Shown here piece after piece: positions 8,333-17,632 of a DNA stretch of 64,000 nt. Source of the DNA: Halogeometricum sp. S1BR25-6 (GTDB taxonomy: Archaea; Halobacteriota; Halobacteria; Halobacteriales; Haloferacaceae). Both the position numbers and the translations under genes were made by a program. The stretch spans positions 372,001-436,000 of the forward strand of contig NZ_JAMQOP010000001.1 of NCBI RefSeq assembly GCF_031624495.1, in the 5' to 3' direction. Position 1 is the first letter of the stretch, and each line of letters begins with the position of its first letter. Below the pieces are notes generated by a model that worked only from the letters and a program-made list of their open reading frames with translations, was not told the DNA's origin and ran no database searches.

Positions 8333-10195
8333 TCACGCGGGCGGCGTGAGACCCCACCACGCGGCGATTCCGACCGTCGTCACCACCGCGAACAGCAGTT
8401 GCAGGGGGGCACCGACTCGCAGGTAGTCCGTGAAGCGGTAGCCGCCGGGGCCGTAGACGAAGAGGTTCGTCTGGTAGCCGACGGGCGTCATGAACGCCGT
8501 CGACGCCGCGAACGTCACCGCGAGGATGAACGCGAACGCGTTCGCGCCGAGCGTCTCCGCCGCCTCGACGGCGACGGGAACCATGAGGACGACGCTCGCG
8601 TTGTTCGAGACGACGTTCGTCAGCAGGGCGGTGACGAGGTAGAACACTCCGAGGACGCCGACGAGGGGGAGAAAATCACCCGTCAGCACGACGAACTCAG
8701 CGAGCAGCGCCGCCGCCCCGGAGTTCTCCATGGCGATGCCGAGGGGGATGACGCCCGCGAGGAGGAAGATGACGTCCCACTGGACGGCGTCGTACAGTTC
8801 CGGCGGGCGGAGACAGCGCGTCGCGACCATCGCCAGCGCGCCGGCGAGGGCGGAGACGACGATGGGGACGACGTTCAGCGCCGCGAGGGCGACGACCGCG
8901 GCGACGATGCCGATGGCGACGGGTATCTTCTCCTCGCGATAGTCGTGCCGGTGGACCTCCTGGGCGACGATGAAATCGCGGTTGGTGTCGAGGCGTTCGA
9001 CGCTCTCGGTCGTCGCCTGCACGAGGAGCGTGTCGCCGACCCGGAGCGAGATGTTGTCCATCCGCCGACGGACGAGTTCCCCGCCGCGGCGCAGGGCGAG
9101 GACGGTGGCGTCGTATCGCTGGCGGAAACTCGCCGAGGCCAGCGACTCGCCGACGAGCGACGAACCCGGCGCGACGACGACTTCCACGAGGTTCTGTCCG
9201 GACTCGCCCGCCTCCAGTTCGGCCTCGCCGACGGTGACCGGAACGGGGTCTAACCCCTCCACGTCGAGCAGTTCGACGAGCGTGTCGCGGTCGGTTCGAA
9301 GTGCGAACACGTCGCCGGACTGGATCTCCTTCGGGCCGAGCGGTTCGAGGAACACCTCGCCGCCGCGGATGAGTTGGATGAGGTCCACGTCGAACTCCGT
9401 CTCCACGAGCGCTCGCTGGACCTGCTGGCCCACCAGCGGCGAGTCCTCGCGAACGACGACTTCGGTGAGGTAGTCGCTCATCTCGAACTCCTCGGTCAGG
9501 TCGCGTTCGGGCTTGATGCGCTCGGGCGTGAGCCACTTCCCCACGGTGAGCAGATAGACGGTACCGACGACGCTCACGGTCAACCCCAACTGCGTGAACT
9601 CGAACATCGTGAACGTTCGGCCGATGAGACGGCCCGAGAGGTCCGAGGCGAGGATGTTCGTCGAGGTGCCGATGAGCGTGAGCATCCCGCCGAACATCGA
9701 GGCGTACGAGAGCGGCAGGAGGAGTTTCGACGGCGAGGTACCGCCGCGTTCGGCGAGGTCGGTCACCATCGGCAGGAGGATGGCGACGGCGGCGGTGTTG
9801 TTGATGAACCCCGAGATGGGGCCGACGACACCGATGGTCGCGCCCAACTGTCGGGACTCGCTGTCGCCGGTGAACGACGCTATCTTCGCGCCGAGCATCT
9901 GGACGATGCCGGTTCGCTGGACTCCCTCGCTCAGGATGAACATCGCCAGCACCGTCAGCGTCGCCGTGCTGGCGAACCCGGAGAGCGCCTGCTGGGGATA
10001 GGGGTCGAAGAGGAGAACCGGTTCGGAGAGGAGGCCCCACGTCACCAGCCACTCGGAGGCCGGTTGCGCGAGCATCAGCGTCACCATCACCCCCAGCGCG
10101 GTGACGTCCACCGGGACCGGTTCGGTGGCGAAGAACACCAGCGCGAGAAGGATGACCGCGGAGACGACGACGATGCTCGGCGTTATCGTTACCAC
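8333..10195 (-). CDS. SLC13-type anion transporter with two TrkA-C domains
   Basis: A 620-residue integral membrane protein. The N-terminal half has about six membrane segments with the DASS/SLC13 pattern, including FINNTAAVAILLPMV and SYASMFGGMLTLIGTSTNILAS. Two soluble TrkA-C/RCK-C domains follow (about residues 210-390: EVVVREDSPLVGQQVQ and EVVVAPGSSLVGESLA). A second membrane half contains the matching NNASVVLMVPVAVEAA and TAFMTPVGYQTNLFVYGPGGY motifs. The family imports sulfate, phosphate or dicarboxylates with Na+; the substrate cannot be read. The GTG at 10195 is chosen because transmembrane homology begins there and the upstream frame is arginine-rich, non-haloarchaeal sequence. Confidence 0.85.
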   Translation of the reverse strand: MVTITPSIVVVSAVILLALVFFATEPVPVDVTALGVMVTLMLAQPASEWLVTWGLLSEPVLLFDPYPQQALSGFASTATLTVLAMFILSEGVQRTGIVQMLGAKIASFTGDSESRQLGATIGVVGPISGFINNTAAVAILLPMVTDLAERGGTSPSKLLLPLSYASMFGGMLTLIGTSTNILASDLSGRLIGRTFTMFEFTQLGLTVSVVGTVYLLTVGKWLTPERIKPERDLTEEFEMSDYLTEVVVREDSPLVGQQVQRALVETEFDVDLIQLIRGGEVFLEPLGPKEIQSGDVFALRTDRDTLVELLDVEGLDPVPVTVGEAELEAGESGQNLVEVVVAPGSSLVGESLASASFRQRYDATVLALRRGGELVRRRMDNISLRVGDTLLVQATTESVERLDTNRDFIVAQEVHRHDYREEKIPVAIGIVAAVVALAALNVVPIVVSALAGALAMVATRCLRPPELYDAVQWDVIFLLAGVIPLGIAMENSGAAALLAEFVVLTGDFLPLVGVLGVFYLVTALLTNVVSNNASVVLMVPVAVEAAETLGANAFAFILAVTFAASTAFMTPVGYQTNLFVYGPGGYRFTDYLRVGAPLQLLFAVVTTVGIAAWWGLTPPA

Positions 10196-10281
10196 ACGGT
10201 CATCGAAGCGTCCCCGTCGGAAAAGGATACAGGTTCGCGCGGCTGCCGTTTGCCGGTTTCCTGGGGGTAGACCCGCTACAA

Positions 10282-12342
10282 CTACAACTCCTCGTCGGCC
10301 AGTTCCATCTCGGCGACGACGTCGTACGGACTCAGACCGCCGCGGATGCCGTCGAGGATGCGGAAGGCGTCCCGCGGCGCGAGGAAGTGCCGGCAGACGG
10401 CGCGGCCGAGGGGGGTCGGTTCGAAGCCGTCGATGAACTTCCACTCTAAGAGTTTCCCGACGGCGTGCTTCGTCGGCACATCGCCGAGCATCCGGTCGTT
10501 CAGGCGCTTGGCCTTCTTGCCCGCCACGGTGATGTTCGCCAGCGTCTCCTCGGCGGCGGCGGACTCGTCGTAGACGGTGATGACGTCCTCCATCTCCCCT
10601 TTCAGGAGTTTGAACGCCACCTCGTCTTCGGTCATCTCCATCGAGTTGTGGTAGGAGGCGTCGGGTTCGACGAGGAGGTACACCGTCCCCTTGTCGTGGT
10701 AGTCGGGTCGCCCCGCCCGGCCGAGCATCTGCTCGAACTCCTGAACCGAGAGCCACTCGATACCCATCGCCAGCGTGTCGAACACCACCTGCGAGGCGGG
10801 GAAGTCGACGCCGGCGGCCAGCGCTGCGGTGGTGACAACTGCAGCCAAATCCTGATTGCCGAACTGCCGTTCGACCTGCTTGCGGCGGCGGTAGTCGAGG
10901 CCGGCGTGGTACGGCGCGGCGTCGTACTCCAGCTTTCTCGAAATTTCGTGGCATCGCCGGCGGGAGTTCGTGAACACGATGGTCTGCCCCCGATACCCCT
11001 TCGAGGACTTCGTGTCGAACTCCCGTCTGACGAGTTTGTTGATGATGTCGGGCTTCTCCCGGCCGTCGGCAAACGTGACGTGGCGTTCGATGGGGACGGG
11101 TCGCTCCTCGAACTCGATGAGCGTCGACCGAAGCTTCCGCGCCAGCGTCTCGGGGTTTCCGACCGTCGCGGAGAGATAGACGTACTGCGCACCCCCGTAG
11201 TTGCTCCGTCGCTCCCGTCGCTCCTCGCAGTAGTGCTTCAGTCGGGAGATCATCCCGTCGAGACGGTGGCCGCGTTCGTCCTCTTTGAGCGTGTGCACCT
11301 CGTCGATGACGACGGTGGCGATGTCGCCGAGGTCCTTGCCCGTCCGCAGGGCGTGGTCGATGCCCTCGTAGGTACCGACGATGATGTCGGCGTTCGGGTC
11401 GAATCGGTTGCCGTCGTCGTTGATGCGGGAGGCGCCGACGCGGATGGTGACGTTCAGGTCGTCGCCGTAGCGCTCCTCGAAGTCCTCGTGCTTCTGGTTG
11501 GCGAGAGCGACGAGGGGAACCAAGAAGAGCATCTTCCCCTGTCCCTCCAGCGCGCGGTTCACGCCCGCGAGTTCGCCGACGAGCGTCTTCCCCGTCGCCG
11601 TCGCCGACACGACGAGTTGGTCGCGGCCGTCGAACAGGCCGTTGTCGACGGCGAGCGACTGCACGGGGAGCAGGGTGTCGAAGCGGCCCTCCACCATCGA
11701 CTGCAGTTTCGGGTTCAGGTCGAGCGTCGAGGTGGAGACCAAGTCCACGTCGTCCGTCGTCGCGGAGACGGTGTCGAACTTCGTGAGGTCGGGGTCCAAG
11801 CCCCCTTTCAGGAGGTTCGAGATGCGGCCGAGGTCCTGCGTCTCCAGGAGCAGGGATTCGAGTCGCTCCTGCGCCGCCTGCGTCATCGTGCCCGTCCCGG
11901 AGAAGTCGAGTTCCCGTTCCAGTTCACGCTTCGCGCAGTCCGGACAGATCTGTTCGTTGTCCGCCTGGATGGCCGTCTCCTCGGTGATGGGCGAGTAGCG
12001 CCCGTTCGAGGCGCAGAACCGACAGGTGCGCACGACGAGGGCCTCCAACTGGTAGCCCTCCAGCATCTCGCGAAACTCGTCGCGACGGCGCTTGGTCGTT
12101 TGCTGTGAGATGCGGATTCGCTCGGCTCTCCGGGCCAGTTCGACGAACTGGCTCGGGTCTCGGGGTTCGTCCGACGACCCGCGCTTGACGCGGAACTTCG
12201 CGGGGCGGGGGCCGGCGCTCGTCTCCTTCAGTTCGAGCACGGCGCGGAAGACGCGCTCTCCGTCCCGTTGGACGACGACGAGGAAGTCGTCGTTCGTCTC
12301 GTGGACGAATAGCGTGTCGACGCGGCCGACCTGTTTAGACAC
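10282..12342 (-). CDS. Archaeal Ski2/Hel308-like DEAD/DEAH helicase (COG1202-type)
   Basis: 686 residues. An N-terminal region carries a four-cysteine zinc site (CRFCASNGRYS... then CPDCAKRELE, around residues 107-140). A two-domain SF2 helicase follows: Walker A SATATGKT (about 245), motif Ia VPLVALANQKHEDF, DEVH Walker B, SAT motif III (YLSATVGNPE), and motif VI EQMLGRAGRP. A winged-helix-like C-terminal part ends in an acidic tail. This matches the archaea-specific helicase group COG1202, probably a DNA or RNA helicase; the substrate is unknown. It starts at an ATG. Confidence 0.85.
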   Translation of the reverse strand: MSKQVGRVDTLFVHETNDDFLVVVQRDGERVFRAVLELKETSAGPRPAKFRVKRGSSDEPRDPSQFVELARRAERIRISQQTTKRRRDEFREMLEGYQLEALVVRTCRFCASNGRYSPITEETAIQADNEQICPDCAKRELERELDFSGTGTMTQAAQERLESLLLETQDLGRISNLLKGGLDPDLTKFDTVSATTDDVDLVSTSTLDLNPKLQSMVEGRFDTLLPVQSLAVDNGLFDGRDQLVVSATATGKTLVGELAGVNRALEGQGKMLFLVPLVALANQKHEDFEERYGDDLNVTIRVGASRINDDGNRFDPNADIIVGTYEGIDHALRTGKDLGDIATVVIDEVHTLKEDERGHRLDGMISRLKHYCEERRERRSNYGGAQYVYLSATVGNPETLARKLRSTLIEFEERPVPIERHVTFADGREKPDIINKLVRREFDTKSSKGYRGQTIVFTNSRRRCHEISRKLEYDAAPYHAGLDYRRRKQVERQFGNQDLAAVVTTAALAAGVDFPASQVVFDTLAMGIEWLSVQEFEQMLGRAGRPDYHDKGTVYLLVEPDASYHNSMEMTEDEVAFKLLKGEMEDVITVYDESAAAEETLANITVAGKKAKRLNDRMLGDVPTKHAVGKLLEWKFIDGFEPTPLGRAVCRHFLAPRDAFRILDGIRGGLSPYDVVAEMELADEEL

Positions 12343-12631
12343 GTTCTCGGATAGGAGGACGGGGTATTTCAGCGGTTCGTCTATCGGTCGGCTTCGCCTC
12401 CCGCGTCGAAACAGAAACCACGGGTGTCGTCACGAACGCCTCGAAAGCCCCCGGTCGCTCGGCTCAGGCGACTCGCTGTGCTCCTCGCTCCCTACGGTCG
12501 CTGCGGTGCTTGCTTCGTCGTCCTTCGCCGAGCGACCGGCCTCTTTCAGTCCCGCCCGCGGCGGTTCTCGGTTCGTCCTCGCGCGTCCGAACTCGGCCGC
12601 CGTCGCTCGCCGCGTCCCGTTTTCCGTCGCC
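12343..12631. other. Intergenic region with a 13-bp inverted repeat
   Basis: No gene is visible in this 289-base GC-rich gap. Positions 12451-12463 (ccggtcgctcggc) and 12527-12539 (gccgagcgaccgg) form a perfect 13-bp inverted repeat. Its 63-base loop contains further gactcgctgtgctcctcgct-like sequence. This resembles the palindromic clusters at 8.1 and 63.4 kb, but here no duplicated gene end was found. Confidence 0.55.
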
Positions 12632-13015
12632 CTACTCCTCGTCCAGCACCTGAATCGCGTCGTCGCCGTTCGGGACGGCGCAGAGGAAGCTTCCCTCCTC
12701 GTCGCCCTCGTTTCGGTACCAGTGGACGACGCCCGCCGGGATGAGAAGGGAGTCGCCTTCCGACACCTCGTACTCCTCATCGTCGATGCCGACGGTGTAC
12801 GTCCCCGAGAGGACGTACTGCTCGTGTTCGACCTCGTTCGTGTGCTTCGGGACGGACGCGCCCGCGTCGAGGGCGAACCGTCGAATCGCGAAGTTCGGCG
12901 CGCCGTCGGAGGCGTCGAGGAGGACGCCCTTGGACATCCCGTCGGCGGCCCCGACGGCCTCGTACTCCACGTCTTCGGCGCGCTTGACGACCGGTTTCGG
13001 TTGGGATTCGCTCAT
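12632..13015 (-). CDS. Cupin-domain protein
   Basis: A 127-residue protein with a single cupin barrel. Motif 1 is seen in ASVPKHTNEVEHEQYVLSG (HT...E-x-E-H-x-Q-Y, then a late G) and motif 2 in EGDSLLIPAGVVHWYRNEG (PAGVVHWY). These would bind one metal through two or three His and a Glu. Haloarchaeal small cupins are mostly of unknown substrate, and some are sugar isomerases or dioxygenases. The ATG at 13015 is chosen because upstream sequence in the longer frame is not haloarchaeal in composition. Confidence 0.8.
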   Translation of the reverse strand: MSESQPKPVVKRAEDVEYEAVGAADGMSKGVLLDASDGAPNFAIRRFALDAGASVPKHTNEVEHEQYVLSGTYTVGIDDEEYEVSEGDSLLIPAGVVHWYRNEGDEEGSFLCAVPNGDDAIQVLDEE

Positions 13016-13170
13016 GGGGAAGGGAAAGACGACCGATGGCCTAAACGTTCGCCCCGGAGACGCGCTTCGGTGCCCCCACCGTCCGGTCGGGTCGTCCCAC
13101 CTCACCCATCATCGGCGTCCGATTCCCGCTATCGGATTGGACTTAATACCCGTCGCCGGTTAGGGCCCCC

Positions 13171-14349
13171 ATGCGCGGAATCCGCATCGGACGCGTCTTC
13201 GGCATCCCGATTCAGCTGAATCTCACGTTCTTGCTCGTTCTCCCGCTGTTCGCGTGGCTCATCGGCTCCGACGTGGGCCAACTCGTCGAGGTTCTGAACC
13301 AGTTCGCGCGCGCGCCAATCGACGCCGCACCGCTCACCGAGGGGTCGATGCAGTGGATTCTCGGCACCGCCGCGGCGCTCGGACTGTTCGTCTGCGTTCT
13401 CCTCCACGAGTTCGGCCACTCGCTGGTGGCGATGCGCTACGGCTACGAGATAGAGTCCATCACGCTGTGGCTTCTCGGCGGCGTCGCCAGCTTCGTGGAG
13501 ATGCCGGAGGACTGGAAACAGGAGTTCGTCATCGCCCTCGCGGGACCCCTCGTGAGCGTCGCCGTCGGCGCGCTCTCACTCGTCGGGTTTCTCGCGCTTC
13601 CCGCCTCGCAGGGGCCCGTGAAGTTCGTCCTCGGCTACCTCGCGCTGACGAACGTCATGCTAGCGGCGTTCAACATGCTCCCCGGCTTCCCGATGGACGG
13701 CGGGCGCGTCCTCCGGGCGCTCCTCGCCCGCACCCGCTCGCACGCGCGAGCGACGCAACTCGCCGCCGAGGTGGGCAAGGCGTTCGCGTTCCTCCTCGGC
13801 ATCGTCGGTCTGTTCACCTTCCAACTCCTGCTCGTCGCCCTCGCCTTCTTCATCTACATGGGCGCCTCCTCGGAGGCCCAGCAGACGGTGATGAAGGCCG
13901 CCTTCGAGGACGTGACTGTCCGGGACATCATGACCGACCGGGACCGACTCGACGTCGTCGACGTGCGGACGAGCGTCGCGGAACTGCTCGACCGGATGTT
14001 CCGCGAGCGACACACCGGCTATCCGGTGCTGAAGAACGGTCATCTCGCGGGAATGGTGACGCTCAACGACGCTCGGTCGGTGAACGAGGTCGAACGCGAC
14101 GCCTACCTCGTCGGGGACGTGATGTCGGACGAACTCACCACCATCGGCCCCGACGCGGGCGCGATGGACGCCATCACGGTCATGCAGGCGAACGGCGTCG
14201 GCCGACTCCCCGTCGTCGACGAGAGCGGCGAACTCGTCGGACTCATCTCGCGCTCCGACCTCGTCACCGCGCTCAACATCATCCAGTCGCGCGGGTCGCT
14301 CCCGGCGGTCCGACGCGGCGACCAGACCGAGGTGGTCGACCCCCGGTAA
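13171..14349 (+). CDS. Site-2 protease family (M50) metalloprotease with CBS domains
   Basis: A 392-residue membrane protease. The zinc motif HEFGH (79-83) is in the second membrane segment, preceded by GLFVCVLL. The NxxPGFPMDGGRVLRAL motif (about 163-181) supplies the third zinc ligand, an Asp. A pair of CBS domains follows (from about 250: VRDIMTDRDRLDVVDVRTSV... and VGDVMSDELTTIGPDAGAMDA). The enzyme cuts transmembrane substrates within the membrane; CBS domains usually sense adenine nucleotides. It starts at an ATG, with TATA-like sequence cttaatac about 30 bases upstream. Confidence 0.9.
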   Translation: MRGIRIGRVFGIPIQLNLTFLLVLPLFAWLIGSDVGQLVEVLNQFARAPIDAAPLTEGSMQWILGTAAALGLFVCVLLHEFGHSLVAMRYGYEIESITLWLLGGVASFVEMPEDWKQEFVIALAGPLVSVAVGALSLVGFLALPASQGPVKFVLGYLALTNVMLAAFNMLPGFPMDGGRVLRALLARTRSHARATQLAAEVGKAFAFLLGIVGLFTFQLLLVALAFFIYMGASSEAQQTVMKAAFEDVTVRDIMTDRDRLDVVDVRTSVAELLDRMFRERHTGYPVLKNGHLAGMVTLNDARSVNEVERDAYLVGDVMSDELTTIGPDAGAMDAITVMQANGVGRLPVVDESGELVGLISRSDLVTALNIIQSRGSLPAVRRGDQTEVVDPR

Positions 14350-14367
14350 CCGTCGACTCCCGGCGTT

Positions 14368-15135
14368 CTACTTCGCGCCCTCGACGCCTTCTTCGTCGAT
14401 TTCGGTCCCGGCCTCGACCAACTCCCGACCCGCGTTCTCGACCAGCCACGACGACGCCTCGGCCAGCACCGACGGGTCCGTCGCGGTGAGTTTGATGCGC
14501 GTTCGGGTCCCCTCGCGGTTGGGGTAACTGCCGACCCGGATGTTGAAGCGCGTCGCCGCCTCCGCGAGGGGGTCGGCCATCGCGCCCTCCGGTTCGGGCG
14601 TGTAGAACGTCTTCGTCGCCACGGTGCCGCCGAAGTCGTCGGCGACGTTGCCGAAGACGGCCCGCATCTCCTCGGGGATGCCGGGGAGGACGTAGACGTT
14701 CTCGGCGACGCACCCCGGTGCGAGACCCTCGGGGTTCGGAACCGACGTCGCTCCCGCGGGCATGGAGGCGTACCACGGCACTTCGAGGTCGAAGTCGATG
14801 TCGGGTCGGCGTTCGAGGATTCGCTCGATGGTCGCCTCCACGTCGGCGGCGGCGACGGGGTTCACCTCCAACTCGCGGTCGAGTCCGGCGGCGACGCCGT
14901 CCATCGTCAGGTCGTCCGGCGTCCCGCCGAGGCCGCCGGTGACGAGGACGGCGTCGAACGCCGCCGCCCACTCGCGGACCGTCTCGGCGATGACGGACTC
15001 CACGTCGGGGACCGTGAGCACGCGACCCACCTCCGCGCCGCGTTCGGTCAGTTCGCGCGCCAACCACGTCGCGTTGGTGTTCTCGATGTCGCCGGCGAGC
15101 AGTTCGTTGCCGACGGTCACGATGGCGACGTTCAT
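14368..15135 (-). CDS. CinA/MoaB-type molybdopterin-binding-fold protein
   Basis: A 255-residue protein with the MPT-binding fold: MNVAIVTVGNELLAGDIENT at the N-terminus, VLVTGGLGGTPDDLTMDGVA (about 64-83, the GGxGxTxDD motif), and NVYVLPGIPEEMRAVF. This is the first domain of CinA, without the C-terminal deamidase. In haloarchaea this stand-alone form is common. Molybdopterin binding or a nucleotide pyrophosphatase role like CinA COG1058 is possible. It is convergent to the protease gene, 18 bases away. Confidence 0.85.
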   Translation of the reverse strand: MNVAIVTVGNELLAGDIENTNATWLARELTERGAEVGRVLTVPDVESVIAETVREWAAAFDAVLVTGGLGGTPDDLTMDGVAAGLDRELEVNPVAAADVEATIERILERRPDIDFDLEVPWYASMPAGATSVPNPEGLAPGCVAENVYVLPGIPEEMRAVFGNVADDFGGTVATKTFYTPEPEGAMADPLAEAATRFNIRVGSYPNREGTRTRIKLTATDPSVLAEASSWLVENAGRELVEAGTEIDEEGVEGAK

Positions 15136-15245
15136 ATCCCGGCTACGAAGGCCGGACGGATAGCCCTACTGCGAGACGGCGTGGCGAACGCCTCCCGGCC
15201 TCTCCGCTTTCGACGACGGCGTTTCCGTCGCTCCGAGTGAAAATC

Positions 15246-15254
15246 TCATATAAC
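15246..15254 (+). promoter_or_regulatory. TATA-like box for the carotenoid oxygenase gene
   Basis: The sequence ctcatataa lies about 20-28 bases before the ATG at 15274. That is the distance expected for a leaderless haloarchaeal transcript, in which the start codon is at or near the transcription start. Confidence 0.5.
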
Positions 15255-15273
15255 AGTGCCGTCAACGTCGCCC

Positions 15274-16731
15274 ATGAACCGGTGGTCACTCGGTCTGCGC
15301 ACTCAACCGGAGACGGTAGCCGACGCCGAGTTACGAGTCGAGGGGACACTTCCCGGGTGGTTGGATGGGTCGTTCGTTCTGAACGGTCCGGGGCGGTTTG
15401 ACGTCGACGGTCGGCCGTTCGCGTACTGGTTCGACCCGTTCGCGATGCTCCGACTGCTCGACGTGAGCGGTCCCGACGGAACCGTGCGCTACACCAACCG
15501 GTACGTCGACTCGCAGGACTATCGGTGGGCGCTCGACCGCGGCGGCGTCCGCACCGCGTTCCCGGGCACGCCCCCCGACCGGTCCCCGCTCGTTCGCTTC
15601 GGCCAACTGCTGACCGGGCGGTTCACCGACAACACCTCCATCGGCACCGTCCGCGTCGGGGGCGAGTGGGTGGCCGTCACCGAATCCCCGTGGGGGCACG
15701 TCATCGACCCCGAGACGCTGGAGACGGGCGAGCGTATCGACCTCACGCGCGGCCTCCCCGTCGACGCGACGCTCGGGCACGTCCACGCCGACCCCGAGAC
15801 CGACGATTTCTGGGGACTCGGACTCTCCTACGGGCCGAAGACGGGGTACGTGGTGTTCAAGCGTCCCGCGAACACGCGCGTCCCGACGATGGTCGCGCAC
15901 CTGCCGTTCCGGGACATCCCCTACGTCCACTCGTTCTCGCTGACGGAGCGGTACGTCGTGGTTCCGGCCGTTCCGTACGGTCCGAACCCCGTCTCCCTCC
16001 TCGCCGGGTCGCTGTTCGACTCGACGACGTTCATCGAATCCTTCGAACGGCGCGACGACCCGACCCGCTTTCACGTCGTCGACAGACGGACGGGGGACGT
16101 CGTCGCGACGCCCGAGACGGACCCGCTCTTCGTCTACCACCACGCCAACGCCTTCGAGGACGGCGACGAGGTGGTCGTCGACGCCGTCGTCTACCCCGAC
16201 GACCGGGCGATAACCGGTCTCTACCTCGACAACCTCCGCTCGGGCGACCCGGACGTTCCTCCGGGCCGTCTGGTCCGCTTTCGACTCCCGTTGGACGGGC
16301 GAGACGCCGTCTCCAGCGAGTTGCTCCACGACGGCCCCGTTGAGTTCCCCACTATCAACTACCCCGGCTACAACGGCCGCCCCTACCGCTACGTCTACCT
16401 CGCGGAGATGAACGACGGGCCGTTCCCCACAGGACTCCTGAAGTTCGACCTCGAGACGCGGACGGAGACGGCGTGGACGCCCGCGGCCGCCGACGGCGGC
16501 GACGCCTATCCCAGCGAGGCGACGTTCGTCCCTCGCCCCGACGGGACCGGTGAGGACGACGGCGTCCTGTTGACGCTGATGCTCGACCCGGCGGCCGAGC
16601 GGTCGGTGCTCGTCGTGGTGGACGCCGAGACGATGACCGAACTGACGCGGGCGACGCTCCCGCACTGGACGCCGTACCCCTTCCACGGGCAGTTCTACGA
16701 CCGCGAGAACCCGACGCGGACGATGCACTGA
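15274..16731 (+). CDS. Carotenoid cleavage oxygenase (RPE65/CCD family)
   Basis: A 485-residue beta-propeller enzyme. The four iron-binding histidines of the family are visible: His171 (GHVHADPETDDFWGLG), His219 (IPYVHSFSLTERYVV), His289 or 290 (VYHHANAFEDGDEVVVD) and His471 (TPYPFHGQFY). The N-terminal GSFVLNGPGRF is also typical. Such enzymes cut carotenoids to apocarotenals; a retinal-producing role in the biology of bacteriorhodopsin-like pigments is possible but not shown, as no opsin or brp gene is adjacent. The ATG at 15274 fits the TATA box. Confidence 0.85.
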   Translation: MNRWSLGLRTQPETVADAELRVEGTLPGWLDGSFVLNGPGRFDVDGRPFAYWFDPFAMLRLLDVSGPDGTVRYTNRYVDSQDYRWALDRGGVRTAFPGTPPDRSPLVRFGQLLTGRFTDNTSIGTVRVGGEWVAVTESPWGHVIDPETLETGERIDLTRGLPVDATLGHVHADPETDDFWGLGLSYGPKTGYVVFKRPANTRVPTMVAHLPFRDIPYVHSFSLTERYVVVPAVPYGPNPVSLLAGSLFDSTTFIESFERRDDPTRFHVVDRRTGDVVATPETDPLFVYHHANAFEDGDEVVVDAVVYPDDRAITGLYLDNLRSGDPDVPPGRLVRFRLPLDGRDAVSSELLHDGPVEFPTINYPGYNGRPYRYVYLAEMNDGPFPTGLLKFDLETRTETAWTPAAADGGDAYPSEATFVPRPDGTGEDDGVLLTLMLDPAAERSVLVVVDAETMTELTRATLPHWTPYPFHGQFYDRENPTRTMH

Positions 16732-17091
16732 GGTCGAACGCCGGACGCGGCGCTCCGACGAGAAGTAGACGTACTGGAACGGAAACTGTGCAAAGAGAAC
16801 CCGAACTCCGTCGGGCGTTCGACGATTTCCACCGGCCGAGCGGCGTCTGCCATGGACACGATTTTGGTATACGTGCCGCTCGGTCGCGGGTCGTCGTTCT
16901 CGCCGTAGCGAGAATGCGTGTTGGTGGTCGTCGCGCGAGGGCTTTCCCCCGAACCCCCCGACGACGACCTGTGAAGGGCCGCAGCAGGGACCGATACCGA
17001 TCGACTCGCTATTCTGCCTGTCGTGACGAACTTGTGCTATCCGATCGCCCACCCGTCCCGGTCCCCCCCGGGACCGTCGTGGCTTCCCCCC
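16732..17091. other. Non-coding spacer
   Basis: No convincing gene is seen in this 360-base gap. It is GC-rich and contains several short hairpins, such as cggtcccccc...gggacc just before the next small gene. The frames that run through it have unusual, arginine-rich composition and are not taken as coding. Confidence 0.5.
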
Positions 17092-17250
17092 TTAGGGTTC
17101 GATCGGAATCGAGACGGTCGACTGGATCCACGCGCTTTCGTTGTCGTGGTCCTGGATGACGACGACCGTTTCGTCGTCAGACTCGTACTCGATGTACTGA
17201 TACTCCCCGTTCGTTTCCCCCTCGTCTGCCGAGTTTGTTGGTGTCTTCAT
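17092..17250 (-). CDS. Small acidic haloarchaeal protein (DUF7331-like)
   Basis: A 52-residue frame starting with an ATG at 17250. It has a polar N-terminus with many Glu and Thr, then YQYIEYESDDETVVVIQDHD, then NESAWIQSTVSIPIEP. The VVVIQDHDNESAWIQS pattern is the one I associate with a widespread small haloarchaeal family (DUF7331). Function is unknown. AT-rich promoter sequence lies upstream. The family identification is from memory. Confidence 0.65.
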   Translation of the reverse strand: MKTPTNSADEGETNGEYQYIEYESDDETVVVIQDHDNESAWIQSTVSIPIEP

Positions 17251-17632
17251 CGTTTGTGTCGACCTCCCCACCGTCTCTGTGGCACGTCGTTCGACACTCT
17301 CACCAATGGGGTATGGTCATATACCGGTACTGCCTATCTGTATAGCTATCCGGAACGACCGGTACTATAATGCGTAGAACGTCCGCTCCTAATAGTATAA
17401 TTGAGCTACAGTCACTAAAGTATTACTATACACTAAAATTACACTTCTTGGGCAGGTATCAACCGGGGTAGCCACCTGTCGGATAGAGGGAGGGAACCTC
17501 ACATATCCTTCTGCTGGCCGAACACTCGGCGTCTTATTTTTGTACAGTCATACAGTTATCTCTTCAGAATCGCACGAAATAATCGGCAAGATTCAACTCG
17601 AATAACTGTCATTTGTTAACTGGTGTCATACT
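17251..17632. promoter_or_regulatory. AT-rich intergenic region between two divergent genes
   Basis: This 380-base stretch is much richer in A and T than its surroundings. It separates the small minus-strand gene from the plus-strand Tat-secreted gene, so it should hold both promoters. Several TATA-like blocks are visible (ggtcatatac, taatagtataatt, tcttatttttgt). No open frame is supported. Confidence 0.5.

Noticed and set aside
10196-10954. N-terminal extension of the transporter frame
   Set aside because: The extra ~250 residues are arginine-rich, lie opposite the helicase gene, and precede the first membrane segment; the GTG at 10195 is the better start.
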